Source: Streptomyces sp. NBC_01244 (GTDB lineage: Bacteria > Actinomycetota > Actinomycetes > Streptomycetales > Streptomycetaceae). Taken from it: a stretch of 64,000 bases of DNA. Shown here in pieces: positions 53,793 to 62,572 of the stretch. A model generated the notes under the pieces. It was not told the DNA's origin, did no database searches, and saw only the letters and a program-made list of their open reading frames with translations. A program made the position numbers and the translations under genes. Numbering within the stretch: position 1 is the stretch's first letter; the number at the start of each line of letters is the position of its first letter. Location: the NCBI RefSeq assembly GCF_035987325.1, contig NZ_CP108488.1:5828001-5892000 (forward strand), read 5' to 3'.

Positions 53793-54776
53793 CTAGACCT
53801 GCCACCGGGCCCGGACCACCCCGTCCGGGTCCGGCAGAACCCCGGTGAACAGGGGATTGCGCTCGTCGGCGTACACCGGCAGCAGCGCCGCGGCCCGCGC
53901 CCCGGCGAGCACCTCGACCAGCTCCGCGCGGTCCTCCTCGTCGACGAGCCCGCCGGAGATGCGGCCGTCCGCGTCCTCCCACACGCACTCCAGGGAGAAC
54001 TCCTCCGGCAGCCCCGCGATCAGCCCGGCGGTGTCGGCGGACAGCCCCGGCCAGACGTTCAGGAGTGTGCGTGGGGTGAGCCCGGCCCGCAGGGCGCCGA
54101 GTCGGCCGCCTACGTCGCCGCCGCCTTCGATCCGGTGCCAGCGGGTCCAGGCGTGCTGTTCCTCGACGAGCCCCGCCTCGCCGCGTGCCGCGCTCGCGCG
54201 GACCCGCTCCCAGAACCCCTCGTCGGCGGCCCGTAGCTCGTAGGGGCCGTCGAGCTCGGGATCGTACGGCGAGACCTCGACGGGCTCCGCGAAGATGCCG
54301 AGTTCCCGGGCGCGGGCCACGGCCGCCCCGCAGGCCGTACGCGAGCCGACGTAGACGTACAGGTCCCACCCCACCTGCAACGCGAAAACGTCCCGCCCCT
54401 CCTCCGCGGCCTCCAGCCGGCAGTAGGGGCCGTCGCCGCGGAGCATGCCGCGCACGAGTTCCAGCGCCACGGGCAGCGTCACCCGCGTGCCGTCGTGGAA
54501 CCCGGCCGGGCCGTCGGGGAACAGCCCGGTCAGCCCGTACCCCTCCACCGCGGGCTCCCGCCCGAAGTGCGCGGACCCGCCGAAGACCTGCGGCTCCCGC
54601 ACGGTGAGCAGATCCACCCCGCTCTCCCGCGCGAAGGCGTCGATCGCCGCCAGGTACGCGGCCTCGACCGGCCCGTGGTCGCTGTCGGTGTCCTGCGTCC
54701 CCCGGTAGGTCCCGTCGGGGGCCCGGTCGGCGGGGTCGTACTTGGTCACCCGGTAGGCGTGGGGGAGCAGCGGCAC
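53793..54776 (-). CDS. Unrecognised cytosolic protein
   Basis: 327 residues, soluble and acidic, no signal or membrane segment. Recognisable blocks only by repetition of character: LLTVREPQVFGGSAHFGREP, PVALELVRGMLRGDGPYCRL, DVFALQVGWDLYVYVGSRTA and a Glu/Asp-rich C-terminal half. I do not recognise the family. GTG 54776 lies one base after the stop of the DUF402 gene, so the two form a unit of linked translation. Confidence 0.72.
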   Translation of the reverse strand: MPLLPHAYRVTKYDPADRAPDGTYRGTQDTDSDHGPVEAAYLAAIDAFARESGVDLLTVREPQVFGGSAHFGREPAVEGYGLTGLFPDGPAGFHDGTRVTLPVALELVRGMLRGDGPYCRLEAAEEGRDVFALQVGWDLYVYVGSRTACGAAVARARELGIFAEPVEVSPYDPELDGPYELRAADEGFWERVRASAARGEAGLVEEQHAWTRWHRIEGGGDVGGRLGALRAGLTPRTLLNVWPGLSADTAGLIAGLPEEFSLECVWEDADGRISGGLVDEEDRAELVEVLAGARAAALLPVYADERNPLFTGVLPDPDGVVRARWQV

Positions 54777-54777
54777 G

Positions 54778-55386
54778 TCAGGCCTCGTCTTCGGCGAGCG
54801 CGAGCGGCGGGCGGTCCGGGAGGGGCCAGGACTCCGGCGGGCGGAAGTCGCACCAGGTGCCGTCGAAGGGGTAGGCCGCCGCGTCGATGAGGCGGGTGAC
54901 GCGGACGCCCTCCGCGCGGATGGCGGCGGCCTCGGCCGGCGTCCAGTACACCGGGTGGCCCGTCTTCGCGGCGAAGGACTCCTCGTCCTTCCACTCCCAC
55001 GCGCGGTCCGGGGTCACCGTGATGTCGAGTTCCTGGTCGGTCACGTGGACGTCCGCGCCGTCCCGGGCGTGGACACGGGATTCGAGGTTCACATACCAGC
55101 TGCGGAACTCCTGCTCCGGCGTGAAGTTCCACCACACCGCGTGCCCCGCCCCGGCCGGCTGCAGGATCAGCGCGCCCCCGTGCCGCCACCGACCCGCCCG
55201 CAGCGGGTACGAGCCCTCCGGCGGCAGGTCCCGCAGGTGGGTGCCGGGCGGGATGGCGGCGCGCCAGAGCGGGGTGCCCGGGGCCACCCACAGCAGCAGG
55301 CCGCCGTCGCCCGACTCCACCACGCGGGCCGGGATGATCATGCTGACCGTGCTGCCGAGTATGAGGTGAACGTTGACTGTGGACAT
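54778..55386 (-). CDS. DUF402 family protein
   Basis: 202 residues. The DUF402 pattern is visible: GHAVWWNFTPEQEFRSWYVN, LESRVHARDG and DQELDITVTPDRAWEWKDEE, then EEGVRVT/RLI region (AAAIRAEGVRVTRLIDAAAY). Members include the nucleoside phosphatase Ntdp/YtjF and the SaFoA-type fluorinase-neighbour FomD; conserved Asp/Lys residues fit a nucleotide-diphosphate-cleaving enzyme, but activity is not shown here. Translationally linked to the unknown downstream gene. Confidence 0.8.
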   Translation of the reverse strand: MSTVNVHLILGSTVSMIIPARVVESGDGGLLLWVAPGTPLWRAAIPPGTHLRDLPPEGSYPLRAGRWRHGGALILQPAGAGHAVWWNFTPEQEFRSWYVNLESRVHARDGADVHVTDQELDITVTPDRAWEWKDEESFAAKTGHPVYWTPAEAAAIRAEGVRVTRLIDAAAYPFDGTWCDFRPPESWPLPDRPPLALAEDEA

Positions 55387-55436
55387 GGTCGGCGATCATG
55401 CCAGCCGCCGGTTGCGGGCCCCTCGTCCGGCAGCCC

Positions 55437-56717
55437 TCAGCGCGCCGCGAGCGCCTCGATCCGGGCCGTACGGGCCGCGTGGGACCCGTACAGGGTGATC
55501 GTGACGACCCCGGCGACCGCGAGCAGCGCCAGGGTGACCGTGGCCGCCCAGCCCGCCGAGTGGTAGGCGAGGGCGCCCAGCGTGCCGCCGGCGCTGGAGC
55601 CGACGTAGTACGCCGACTGGTAGAGCGCCGAGGCCTGCGCGCGGCCCGTCTTCGCCGTACGGCTCACCGCCGCGGAGGCCACCGCGTGGCCCGCGAAGAA
55701 GCCCGCCGTGATGAGGACCAGGCCGAGCAGGATCGCGGTGAGCGACTCCGCGAGGGACAGGAACAGGCCCACCGCCGTCGTGGTCACCGCCAGGTACAGC
55801 GCGCCGCGCCGGCCCAGCCGGGCCACCAGCTGCCCGGCCGCCGCCGAGGAGACCGTACCGACCAGGTAGACCAGGAAGATCGAGCCGATGAGGCCCTGCC
55901 CGAGCGAGAACGGCTCGTCCACCAGGCGGTAGCCGATGACCGTGTACACCGCCCCGAACACGGTCATGAACAGCGCGCCGATCCCGTACAGCCGCAGCAG
56001 CAGCGGATCGCGCAGGTGCCCCGAGACGGTACGTCCCACCGCACGCGGGTTCAGCGAGGCCGGCCGGAAGAACCGGGCCCGGGGCAGGAGCACCAGGAAC
56101 GCCGCCGCGCAGGCCAGCGACATCAGGCCGACGGTCAGCAGCCCGCCGCGCCAGCCCCAGACCTGGGCCGCCCACCCCGTGACGAGACGGCCGCTCATGC
56201 CGCCGATGGAGTTGCCCGCCACGAACAGGCCGATCGCGGCGACCAGCGCCTTCGGCTTCACCTCTTCCGCGAGGTACGCCATCGCGGAGGCCGGGATGCC
56301 GGCGATCGCCGCGCCCTGGACGGCGCGCAGCGCGATCAGCCACTCCAGGTTCGGAGCGAAGGGCACGAGGAGGCCGACGCCGACCGCGATCACCATGGAC
56401 CAGGTCATCATCCGGGTCCGGCCGAAGCGCTCCGAGAGCGCGCTGAGCGGCAGGACGAACAGGGCGAGCGCGCCGGTGGCCGCGGAGACCGTCCAGCTGG
56501 CCTGACCCGCCGTCACGCCGAAGCCGTCGGAGATCGCGGGCAGCAGTGCCTGGGTGGAGTAGAGGAGGGCGAAGGTGGCCAGGCCGGCGGCGAAGAGCGC
56601 GAGGCTGAGGCGGCGGTAGCCGGGACGGCCGGGCTCGTGCGCCTCGGGTGCGGAGGCGGGGAACGACGGGGTGGAGGCACCCGGGATGACGGGTGCCCCG
56701 GTATGAGCGGGAGGCAT
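55437..56717 (-). CDS. MFS transporter (YnfM/AraJ-like)
   Basis: 426 residues from ATG 56717; the frame extends to 56792 through the divergent promoter. Twelve hydrophobic segments, with the MFS motif between helices 2 and 3 (LSALSERFGRTRMMTWSMV) and the mid-protein loop GRTVSGHLRDPLLLRLYGIG. Motifs such as ASAMAYLAEEV and GNSIGGMSGRLVTGWAAQ are typical of inner-membrane drug/arabinose-efflux-like carriers. Divergent from a LysR gene, a common regulator-exporter pairing. Confidence 0.92.
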   Translation of the reverse strand: MPPAHTGAPVIPGASTPSFPASAPEAHEPGRPGYRRLSLALFAAGLATFALLYSTQALLPAISDGFGVTAGQASWTVSAATGALALFVLPLSALSERFGRTRMMTWSMVIAVGVGLLVPFAPNLEWLIALRAVQGAAIAGIPASAMAYLAEEVKPKALVAAIGLFVAGNSIGGMSGRLVTGWAAQVWGWRGGLLTVGLMSLACAAAFLVLLPRARFFRPASLNPRAVGRTVSGHLRDPLLLRLYGIGALFMTVFGAVYTVIGYRLVDEPFSLGQGLIGSIFLVYLVGTVSSAAAGQLVARLGRRGALYLAVTTTAVGLFLSLAESLTAILLGLVLITAGFFAGHAVASAAVSRTAKTGRAQASALYQSAYYVGSSAGGTLGALAYHSAGWAATVTLALLAVAGVVTITLYGSHAARTARIEALAAR

Positions 56718-56753
56718 GCGTACGACGGTAGGGCCGGCCTTTTCATGCGTCCA

Positions 56754-56789
56754 ATGCACAGATTCGCGATAATCAATCCATCCGTGCAT
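56754..56789. promoter_or_regulatory. Inverted repeat ATGCAC-N24-GTGCAT in MFS/LysR promoter
   Basis: ATGCAC (56754-56759) and GTGCAT (56784-56789) flank an AT-rich stretch in the 99-bp divergent spacer. A plausible LysR binding region, though not a classical T-N11-A box. Confidence 0.45.
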
Positions 56790-56816
56790 CAACCCAGGTC
56801 AGATGGGTGCCTATCG

Positions 56817-57758
56817 ATGAGTCGTTACGAAGAAGACATGGCCGTGACACATGCGCTGGCCCCGCGCCTCGCCTACTTCGTCGCCGTCGCCCGGCACGAG
56901 CACGTCACCCGCGCCGCGCACGAGCTGGGCGTTCCCCAGTCCACCCTGTCGCGGGCCATGGTCCGCCTCGAACAGGACCTGGGCGTCACGCTGTTCGCCC
57001 GCAAGGGCCGTACGGTCGCGCTCACCACCGCCGGCCGCACCTTCCTCGCCTCGGCGCAGCGCTCGCTGGCCGAGATCGCCCGCGCCGCCGGCTCCGTACA
57101 GCAGGACGCCGACCCGTCCTTCGGCAAGGTCGCCTTCGGCTTCCTGCACACCCTGGGCCCCGAGACCGTACCCGGCCTGATCCGGGCCTTCCGGGCCGAC
57201 CACCCCGGCGTGCGGTTCTCCCTGGTCCAGAACTACGGCGAGGCCATGCTGGAGAAGCTGCGCGCCGGCGAGCTCGACCTCTGCCTGACCTCACCCCTGC
57301 CCGACGCCCCGGACCTGGTGGCCCGCCGGCTCGACGAGCAGCGGCTGCGGCTCGTGGTCCCGGACGACCACCGGCTCGCCACGCGCAAGCGGATCCGCCT
57401 GGCGGAGGCCGCCGAGGAAACCTTCGTCACCCTGGAGCCGGGCTACGGGCTGCGCCGCATCACCGACGACCTGTGCGCGGAGGCCGGTTTCACGCCCCGG
57501 GTCGCCTTCGAGGGCGAAGAGGCCGAGACCCTGCGCGGGCTCGTCGCCGCCGGTCTCGGCGTGGCGCTGCTGCCGCCGCCCGCGGTGGCCCGGCCCGGGG
57601 TCGTCGAGCTGACGGTCACCGCCCCGCGCGCGGTCCGCGAGATCGGGGTGGCCTGGCTCGACGGGCACCCGGACACGCCTCCGGTGGCGGAGTTCAAGAA
57701 GTTCCTGCTGTCCCGTCGGGGGCGGCTGATTCCGGAGCTTCAGCCGGGTGGCGAGTGA
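56817..57758 (+). CDS. LysR family transcriptional regulator
   Basis: 313 residues. The N-terminal winged HTH is complete: LAYFVAVARHEHVTRAAHEL, GVPQSTLSRAMVRLEQDLGV, TLFARKGRTVALTTAG. The effector domain follows (FGFLHTLGPETVPGLIRAFR, ELDLCLTSPLPDAPDLVARR, GLVAAGLGVALLPPP). ATG 56817 is used; ATG 56838 (MAVTHAL) is an equally possible start. Likely controls the divergent MFS gene. Its 3' end overlaps the convergent LuxR gene by 65 bp. Confidence 0.94.
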   Translation: MSRYEEDMAVTHALAPRLAYFVAVARHEHVTRAAHELGVPQSTLSRAMVRLEQDLGVTLFARKGRTVALTTAGRTFLASAQRSLAEIARAAGSVQQDADPSFGKVAFGFLHTLGPETVPGLIRAFRADHPGVRFSLVQNYGEAMLEKLRAGELDLCLTSPLPDAPDLVARRLDEQRLRLVVPDDHRLATRKRIRLAEAAEETFVTLEPGYGLRRITDDLCAEAGFTPRVAFEGEEAETLRGLVAAGLGVALLPPPAVARPGVVELTVTAPRAVREIGVAWLDGHPDTPPVAEFKKFLLSRRGRLIPELQPGGE

Positions 57759-58815
57759 GCGGGGTGCGGGCGGCCTCGGAGGCGGCCGCCGCCGTCGCCG
57801 ACAGCAGGAACCCGGCCTGGAATCGGGACTTGGCCCCCACCGCCCGCATGATCTCGGCGATGTGCCGCTGACAGGTGCGCTCCGACATGCCGAGGCGCCG
57901 GGCGATGACCTTGTCCTCCAGCCCCTCCGCCAGGAGCCGCACGATGGTCTGGCGCAGTTCGTCGGAGATGGACCGGGCCTGGTCCGGCCCGACGGTGGTA
58001 CTGAAGGGCTCGGCCTCCGACCAGCAGCGCTCGAAGGCCTGCGTCATGAAGTGGACGACGTTGGGCTCGCGCACCACCAGCGCCGCCTTGATGTCGTCCT
58101 GCACCTCCATCAGCCCGGTGTGCCGGTCGACGAGGATCATCCGCATCAGCCCGTCGCCGACGGTACGGACCTGCGAGCCGAGCGCGGTCACCCGCTCCAC
58201 GTAGGCGGCCGTCGGGCGGGAGTAGCGGGCGGTGTGCTGGTAGATGGTGCGCATCCGCACGCCACGGGCCAGCATCGCCTCGTCCCGGACCACCGCCCCC
58301 TTCAGGGTCTCCGGGCTGCGGCCGCCGCCCGGGTGGCAGGTCAGCACCTCGGACTCGGCCGAGGCGACGAGCTCCCCGATCAGGTCCTGCAGCGCGGCCG
58401 GGTCGGTGACCAGCTCCAGGGCGTTCGCCCCGCCCCGGTCGCGCAGTTCGGCGCCCGCCTCGTACTCGGGAAGCAGGTCCTCCAGCCGGACGCGCAGCCG
58501 GTCCATCTCGTCGTGGGTCTCGCGCACCCGCAGGGCCAGCGGGGCCAGCGTCCGGGCCGCCGCGGCCCGCGGGGAGACCGCACTCCAGCACACCCGTGCG
58601 GGCTCGCCGGGGCTGTCGCCGTCCGCGGCGGAGGCCGGGCGGGAGCGGGGCTGGATCAGGTGCGCCGCCTCGAGTTCGGCGAGTGCGGCTCCGACGGACT
58701 CGCCGAGCGCCTCGCCGGCCTCCGTCTCGGAGAAGGCGTGCCGCTCGGCCGCGTACCCGTAAAGACGCCGGGCCACGGAGCTCAGTTGGTCCGTTTCATC
58801 CGATGGCATATACAT
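57694..58815 (-). CDS. LuxR-type regulator with N-terminal TrmB/PLD-like domain
   Basis: 373 residues. N-terminal ~75 residues resemble a winged helix (LYGYAAERHAFSETEAGEAL). A central segment has PLD/TrmB-like sensor features: ALQDLIGELVASAESEVLTC, GVRMRTIYQHTARY and GLMRMILVDRHTGLMEVQDD. The C-terminal LuxR HTH is LRQTIVRLLAEGLEDKVIAR followed by RLGMSERTCQRHIAEIM. Streptomycetes carry many such orphan regulators. ATG 58815 or 58809. The 381-bp spacer beyond it (58816-59196) shows only a 16-bp direct repeat (59138-59169) and no gene. Confidence 0.88.
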   Translation of the reverse strand: MYMPSDETDQLSSVARRLYGYAAERHAFSETEAGEALGESVGAALAELEAAHLIQPRSRPASAADGDSPGEPARVCWSAVSPRAAAARTLAPLALRVRETHDEMDRLRVRLEDLLPEYEAGAELRDRGGANALELVTDPAALQDLIGELVASAESEVLTCHPGGGRSPETLKGAVVRDEAMLARGVRMRTIYQHTARYSRPTAAYVERVTALGSQVRTVGDGLMRMILVDRHTGLMEVQDDIKAALVVREPNVVHFMTQAFERCWSEAEPFSTTVGPDQARSISDELRQTIVRLLAEGLEDKVIARRLGMSERTCQRHIAEIMRAVGAKSRFQAGFLLSATAAAASEAARTPLTRHPAEAPESAAPDGTAGTS

Positions 58816-59137
58816 ATTCGTCCCGGCCTGTGCCGATTCGTAAACCCCTCGTGTTCCCGCAAGGCACCAAGACGATGCCCTCCGATCTTCGTGAGGATAG
58901 GCCGAACCGGCACAGTGGTACCACGGCGTTCTCGGGGGAGGGCGCGGGCATTCTCACGTCCGCGCTTCGCCGGCCTGGCATCGCGCCCTCGCGCGGGCGT
59001 GTGCCTCAAGGTGGTCGCGCCGGGCCCGCCCGTGTCATCCGACCGGGAGGGGACGGCGCGGCCGGCACGGACGGCCCCGCGCGACCACCACCACATCCGG
59101 GCGCTCCGGCCCGCGGCTCCCCGCTGTCGCCGGGGCC

Positions 59138-59169
59138 GCCGCCCTTCCGCCCCGCCGCCCTTCCGCCCC
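59138..59169. repeat. Two tandem 16-bp units
   Basis: GCCGCCCTTCCGCCCC is repeated exactly at 59138-59153 and 59154-59169, shortly before the end of the hydrolase gene on the opposite strand. Confidence 0.8.
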
Positions 59170-59196
59170 GCGGACCCGGGCTGCCTTCACCGGGTG

Positions 59197-59916
59197 TCAG
59201 CCGCGCAGGGACCGTCCGTAGCCGGAGGCCAGCGGCATCCGCAGACCCAGCGGCGGGGGAGCCGCCAAGGCGTCGGTGACCGGCCGCGAGTAGGAGCCGC
59301 AGAACACGGAGCCCAGGACGAAGTCCACGGACAGGGCCACGACTTCGTCCTGGTGCTCGCGCAGACCGTGCCCGTCGGAGTGCACCTCGAAGCGGCACGT
59401 CGTGCGGTTCGCCTTCTTCGCCCGGGTCGCCAGCCGGTACGACGACTCCGGGTCGCTGCGGGCGTCGTTGGTGCCGTGCACGATCAGGACCCGGCGCCCC
59501 GAGAGCTGCTTCACCGGTTCGGGGGAGTCCGTGTCGGACTGTCGCGGCAGCGAAGGGGCGAGTGCCAGAACGGAGTTGACGGCTTCGTGGCCGGCCGCGG
59601 CGAGCGCCGCCCGGCCGCCCGCGTCATAGCCGGCCAGGCACACCGGCACGTCTCCGTACAGGCGGACCACCTCGTCGGCGGCCCACTCGGCGTCCCCTTG
59701 CCGGGTGCCCGCACCGTGGATGACCTGGTGCGTGACCAGCCCGTCCGCCGCGCCGGCACGGGCCAGGGCCCGAGCCAGCGGACGTACCGGACCGGGGGAC
59801 AATCTGGATGCTCCGGGAAGAAGGAGCACCACACCACTGACCGTTGATACCGAGCCGATCGCGCCGGCCGCCCGCCCCAGGCGGGCCCCGCGCGCCGGCG
59901 GCGCATGCTGTGCCAT
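59197..59916 (-). CDS. Alpha/beta hydrolase with Asp at the nucleophile position
   Basis: 239 residues of the dienelactone-hydrolase-like fold. VVLLLPGASRLSPG is the oxyanion strand, and the elbow reads CLAGYDAGGRAAL (about residue 97), placing Asp where Ser or Cys is normal. The acid site LIVHGTNDARSD and the His site SDGHGLREHQ are conserved. Asp nucleophiles occur in haloalkane and fluoroacetate dehalogenases and epoxide hydrolases. ATG 59916 begins MAQHAPPARG. Substrate unknown. Divergent from add. Confidence 0.82.
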   Translation of the reverse strand: MAQHAPPARGARLGRAAGAIGSVSTVSGVVLLLPGASRLSPGPVRPLARALARAGAADGLVTHQVIHGAGTRQGDAEWAADEVVRLYGDVPVCLAGYDAGGRAALAAAGHEAVNSVLALAPSLPRQSDTDSPEPVKQLSGRRVLIVHGTNDARSDPESSYRLATRAKKANRTTCRFEVHSDGHGLREHQDEVVALSVDFVLGSVFCGSYSRPVTDALAAPPPLGLRMPLASGYGRSLRG

Positions 59917-60002
59917 GACGGAACAGTCTCAGACGCGGAGGTGTACGCCACCCGTCCGCGCGGTCACTGTTACATATCGGGGGTGGACTCCGTCTCACCG
60001 CT

Positions 60003-60014
60003 CTACGCGCGTAG
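60003..60014. promoter_or_regulatory. Nucleoside-regulon operator (add)
   Basis: Perfect palindrome CTACGCGCGTAG, 16 bp before the adenosine deaminase ATG. Identical to the site at 45788-45799. Confidence 0.8.
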
Positions 60015-60030
60015 GAGCTAGAGTGCCCAG

Positions 60031-61179
60031 ATGACGAGCGAGACCCCCAACCTGCCCACCCCGGATCAGATCCGCCGCTCCCCGAAGGTGCTCCTGCACG
60101 ACCACCTCGACGGTGGACTGCGCCCCGGGACCATCATCGAGCTGGCCCACAAGGTCGGCTACGAGAACCTTCCCGAGACCGAGGCCGACAAGCTCGGCAC
60201 CTGGTTCCGCGAAGCCGCCGACTCCGGCTCCCTCCCGCGCTACCTGGAGACGTTCGCACACACCTGCGCCGTCATGCAGACGAAGGAGGCCCTCTTCCGG
60301 GTGGCCTCCGAGTGTGCCCAGGACCTCGCCGAGGACGGCGTCGTCTACGCGGAGATCCGCTACGCGCCCGAGCAGCACCTCGAAGCCGGCCTGACCCTCG
60401 AAGAGGTCGTCGAGGCCGTCAACGAGGGATTCCGCGAGGGCGAGCGCCGTGCACGGACCAACGGCAACCGCATCCGCATCGGTGCGCTGCTGACCGCGAT
60501 GCGGCACGCGGCCCGCGCGCTGGAGATCGCGGAACTGGCCAACCGCTACCGCGACAAGGGCGTCGTCGGCTTCGACATCGCCGGTGCCGAGGCCGGGTTC
60601 CCTCCCACCCGCCACCTCGACGCCTTCGAGTACCTCAAGCGCGAGAACAACCACTTCACCATCCACGCGGGCGAGGCCTTCGGTCTGCCGTCGATCTGGC
60701 AGGCCCTGCAGTGGTGCGGCGCCGACCGGCTCGGCCACGGCGTGAAGATCATCGATGACATCGAGGTCGCCGAGGACGGCTCCGTGACGCTGGGCCGCCT
60801 GGCCTCCTACGTCCGGGACAAGCGCATCCCCCTGGAGATGTGCCCGACCTCGAACCTGCAGACGGGCGCGGCGGTCTCCTATGCCGAGCACCCGATCGGC
60901 CTGCTGCGGAAACTGCACTTCAGGCTGACCGTCAACACCGACAACCGGCTGATGAGCGGTACCAGCATGAGCCGCGAGTTCGAGCACCTGGTCGACACCT
61001 TCGGCTACTCGCTCGAGGACATGCAGTGGTTCACGGTCAATGCGATGAAGTCCGCGTTCATTCCTTTCGATGAACGGCTGGCCATGATCAACGACGTGAT
61101 CAAGCCCGGTTATGCGGAGCTGAAGTCGGAATGGCTGTTCCGGCAAACCGCTTCCACCAGCGGTTCTGTCTCGGCCTAG
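60031..61179 (+). CDS. add: Adenosine deaminase
   Basis: Converts adenosine and deoxyadenosine to inosine forms. 382 residues. Zinc ligands lie in [10 protein letters not shown]; the catalytic Glu is in [11 protein letters not shown], and the RLGHGVKI His follows. The usual final motif NTDD is [13 protein letters not shown], a variant I associate with actinobacterial enzymes. ATG 60031 follows GGAG and lies 16 bp after an operator shared with the uptake genes at 44-51 kb. Monocistronic with a strong terminator. Confidence 0.96.
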   Translation: MTSETPNLPTPDQIRRSPKVLLHDHLDGGLRPGTIIELAHKVGYENLPETEADKLGTWFREAADSGSLPRYLETFAHTCAVMQTKEALFRVASECAQDLAEDGVVYAEIRYAPEQHLEAGLTLEEVVEAVNEGFREGERRARTNGNRIRIGALLTAMRHAARALEIAELANRYRDKGVVGFDIAGAEAGFPPTRHLDAFEYLKRENNHFTIHAGEAFGLPSIWQALQWCGADRLGHGVKIIDDIEVAEDGSVTLGRLASYVRDKRIPLEMCPTSNLQTGAAVSYAEHPIGLLRKLHFRLTVNTDNRLMSGTSMSREFEHLVDTFGYSLEDMQWFTVNAMKSAFIPFDERLAMINDVIKPGYAELKSEWLFRQTASTSGSVSA

Positions 61180-61197
61180 GCCATGGCATGACGGACT

Positions 61198-61233
61198 GAA
61201 AGCGCCCGGGAGGAGCAATTCCCGGGCGCTTTC
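61198..61233 (+). terminator. Terminator after add
   Basis: GAAAGCGCCCGGGA (61198-61211) pairs with TCCCGGGCGCTTTC (61220-61233) around GGAGCAAT; the T run makes it a classical intrinsic terminator. Confidence 0.92.
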
Positions 61234-61318
61234 TCGTATTTAATGATGTTTGCGAGAGGGGGTTTGAAGTGACTAGTTTGCGGAGCCGCTCATTTCCCCG
61301 TCGCAAGGACGATTCCTC

Positions 61319-61588
61319 ATGAAGCAGTCAGCTGCCAAGACCCTCGGTGTTGCCGCTCTCGGTGCCGCCTTCGCCGCCGTCACCGCCGGTACCGCCTCGG
61401 CCGTCCCCGCCGTCGGTCTCGGCGACGCGCTGAGCACCGTCACGGGCGCCGTCCAGGGTGCGACCAGCCAGCAGCACGTGACCGCCGAAGAGGGGCAGCA
61501 GGCCCCCGAGGCGACCGACCCGGCCGCCGCGCTCGCCCCGGTGACCGGCCTGCTCGGCGGTCTGCCGACCAGCAACCTCGGCGCCTGA
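61319..61588 (+). CDS. Small secreted protein
   Basis: 89 residues. A clear signal peptide (KTLGVAALGAAFAAVTAGTA, cleavage about after SASA in TASAVPA) leaves a ~60-residue acidic, Ala/Thr/Gly-rich mature part (TSQQHVTAEEGQQAPEATDP, TGLLGGLPTSNL). No cysteine and no known domain. AAGGA precedes ATG 61319. Such short secreted proteins are widespread in streptomycetes; function unknown. A hairpin follows. Confidence 0.85.
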   Translation: MKQSAAKTLGVAALGAAFAAVTAGTASAVPAVGLGDALSTVTGAVQGATSQQHVTAEEGQQAPEATDPAAALAPVTGLLGGLPTSNLGA

Positions 61589-61649
61589 TCCACTCCGGAT
61601 CCCCGGTCGGATTCGTACGCGACCCGTACGCGATTCGCACGCACGCCCA

Positions 61650-61685
61650 CGCGGCGCACACCTCTTCGACCAGGTGTGTGCCGCG
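61650..61685 (+). terminator. Terminator after the small secreted protein gene
   Basis: CGCGGCGCACACCT (61650-61663) pairs with AGGTGTGTGCCGCG (61672-61685), one wobble, 8-nt loop. Confidence 0.82.
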
Positions 61686-61748
61686 TCGCGGCATGTGCCA
61701 GGATCACCGCCAACTGCCCGCCGACACCCTGGGTATGAGGTCTCGATC

Positions 61749-62555
61749 ATGCGCATGAAGGCACGAACGGCCACGGCCGTGCTGCTCCCCGCCCTGCTGT
61801 CCGCGATGGTGGGCTGCGGCAGTACGAACACCCCGGCCTCCGGCAAGAGCCCGGACCCGAAGGGCTCCGCGAGCACGCCCGGACAGTCCGCTTCGGCGGG
61901 CTCGGCCGGCACGGGAGCCCCCGGCTCCGCGGGCACCGGCGGGGCCGCCAGTGGCACGGGCGGCGCGACCGCGCCCAAGCAGGGCGGCAGCCGCCTGGAG
62001 CGCTCCGCCCTGGCACAGGGCGACCTGGCCGGCTATCAGATCTCCGCGAACGGCAAGAATCCGAACGCCCCCGACGGCCAGCCGCAGGCGGACCGCAAGG
62101 CCTGTCAGCCGCTCGCCGACATCATGGGCGACAAGCCCGACCCGGCGGCGCGCGAGACCGTCAACCGGGGCATCGGCTCCCAGAAGCAGATGGGCCTGGC
62201 CGTCTCCGCCTCCGTCAGCTCCTACGCCGAGTCCGACGCCAAGGCGCTGATCGCCCGGCTGAAGGACGCCGTGGCCGCCTGTGCCACCGGCTTCACCGCC
62301 ACCGTCGAGAAGCAGAGCGGCGCCTACCGCGAGGTGAAGGCGGCCGACTACGAGACGGGCGGCGACGAGAGCGTCAGCTGGACCACGACCGCGGCCGCCG
62401 AGGGCGTCACCGCCCAGGTGCACCTGGTCGTCGTACGCCAGGGCGACACCGTCGTGCGCCTCATGGCACTCAACGTCGCGGGCGGCCGCCAGACCCCCCA
62501 GGTCCCGCACGAGGTCGCGGACAAGCAGCTCCAGAAGGTCCGCGCCGCCCGCTGA
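61749..62555 (+). CDS. Lipoprotein of unknown function
   Basis: 268 residues from ATG 61749 (or 61755). Signal and lipobox MKARTATAVLLPALLSAMVG-C (Cys about residue 22), then a Ser/Gly/Ala-rich linker of ~55 residues. A soluble domain follows: SRLERSALAQGDLAGYQISA, ACQPLADIMGDKPDPAARET, AKALIARLKDAVAACATGFT and AQVHLVVVRQGDTVVRLMAL. Layout resembles actinobacterial sensor-like or DUF-type extracellular lipoproteins. Faces the PspC gene, 17 bp away. Confidence 0.85.
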   Translation: MRMKARTATAVLLPALLSAMVGCGSTNTPASGKSPDPKGSASTPGQSASAGSAGTGAPGSAGTGGAASGTGGATAPKQGGSRLERSALAQGDLAGYQISANGKNPNAPDGQPQADRKACQPLADIMGDKPDPAARETVNRGIGSQKQMGLAVSASVSSYAESDAKALIARLKDAVAACATGFTATVEKQSGAYREVKAADYETGGDESVSWTTTAAAEGVTAQVHLVVVRQGDTVVRLMALNVAGGRQTPQVPHEVADKQLQKVRAAR

Positions 62556-62572
62556 ATTCCGGGTCCGGCCGA

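Noticed and set aside
58816-59196. Possible small gene in the 381-bp spacer
   Set aside because: Short frames exist on both strands but have no Shine-Dalgarno, no domain and shadow-like composition.
61674-61748. N-terminal extension of the lipoprotein gene
   Set aside because: The segment overlaps the preceding terminator; the lipoprotein signal begins properly at 61749 or 61755.
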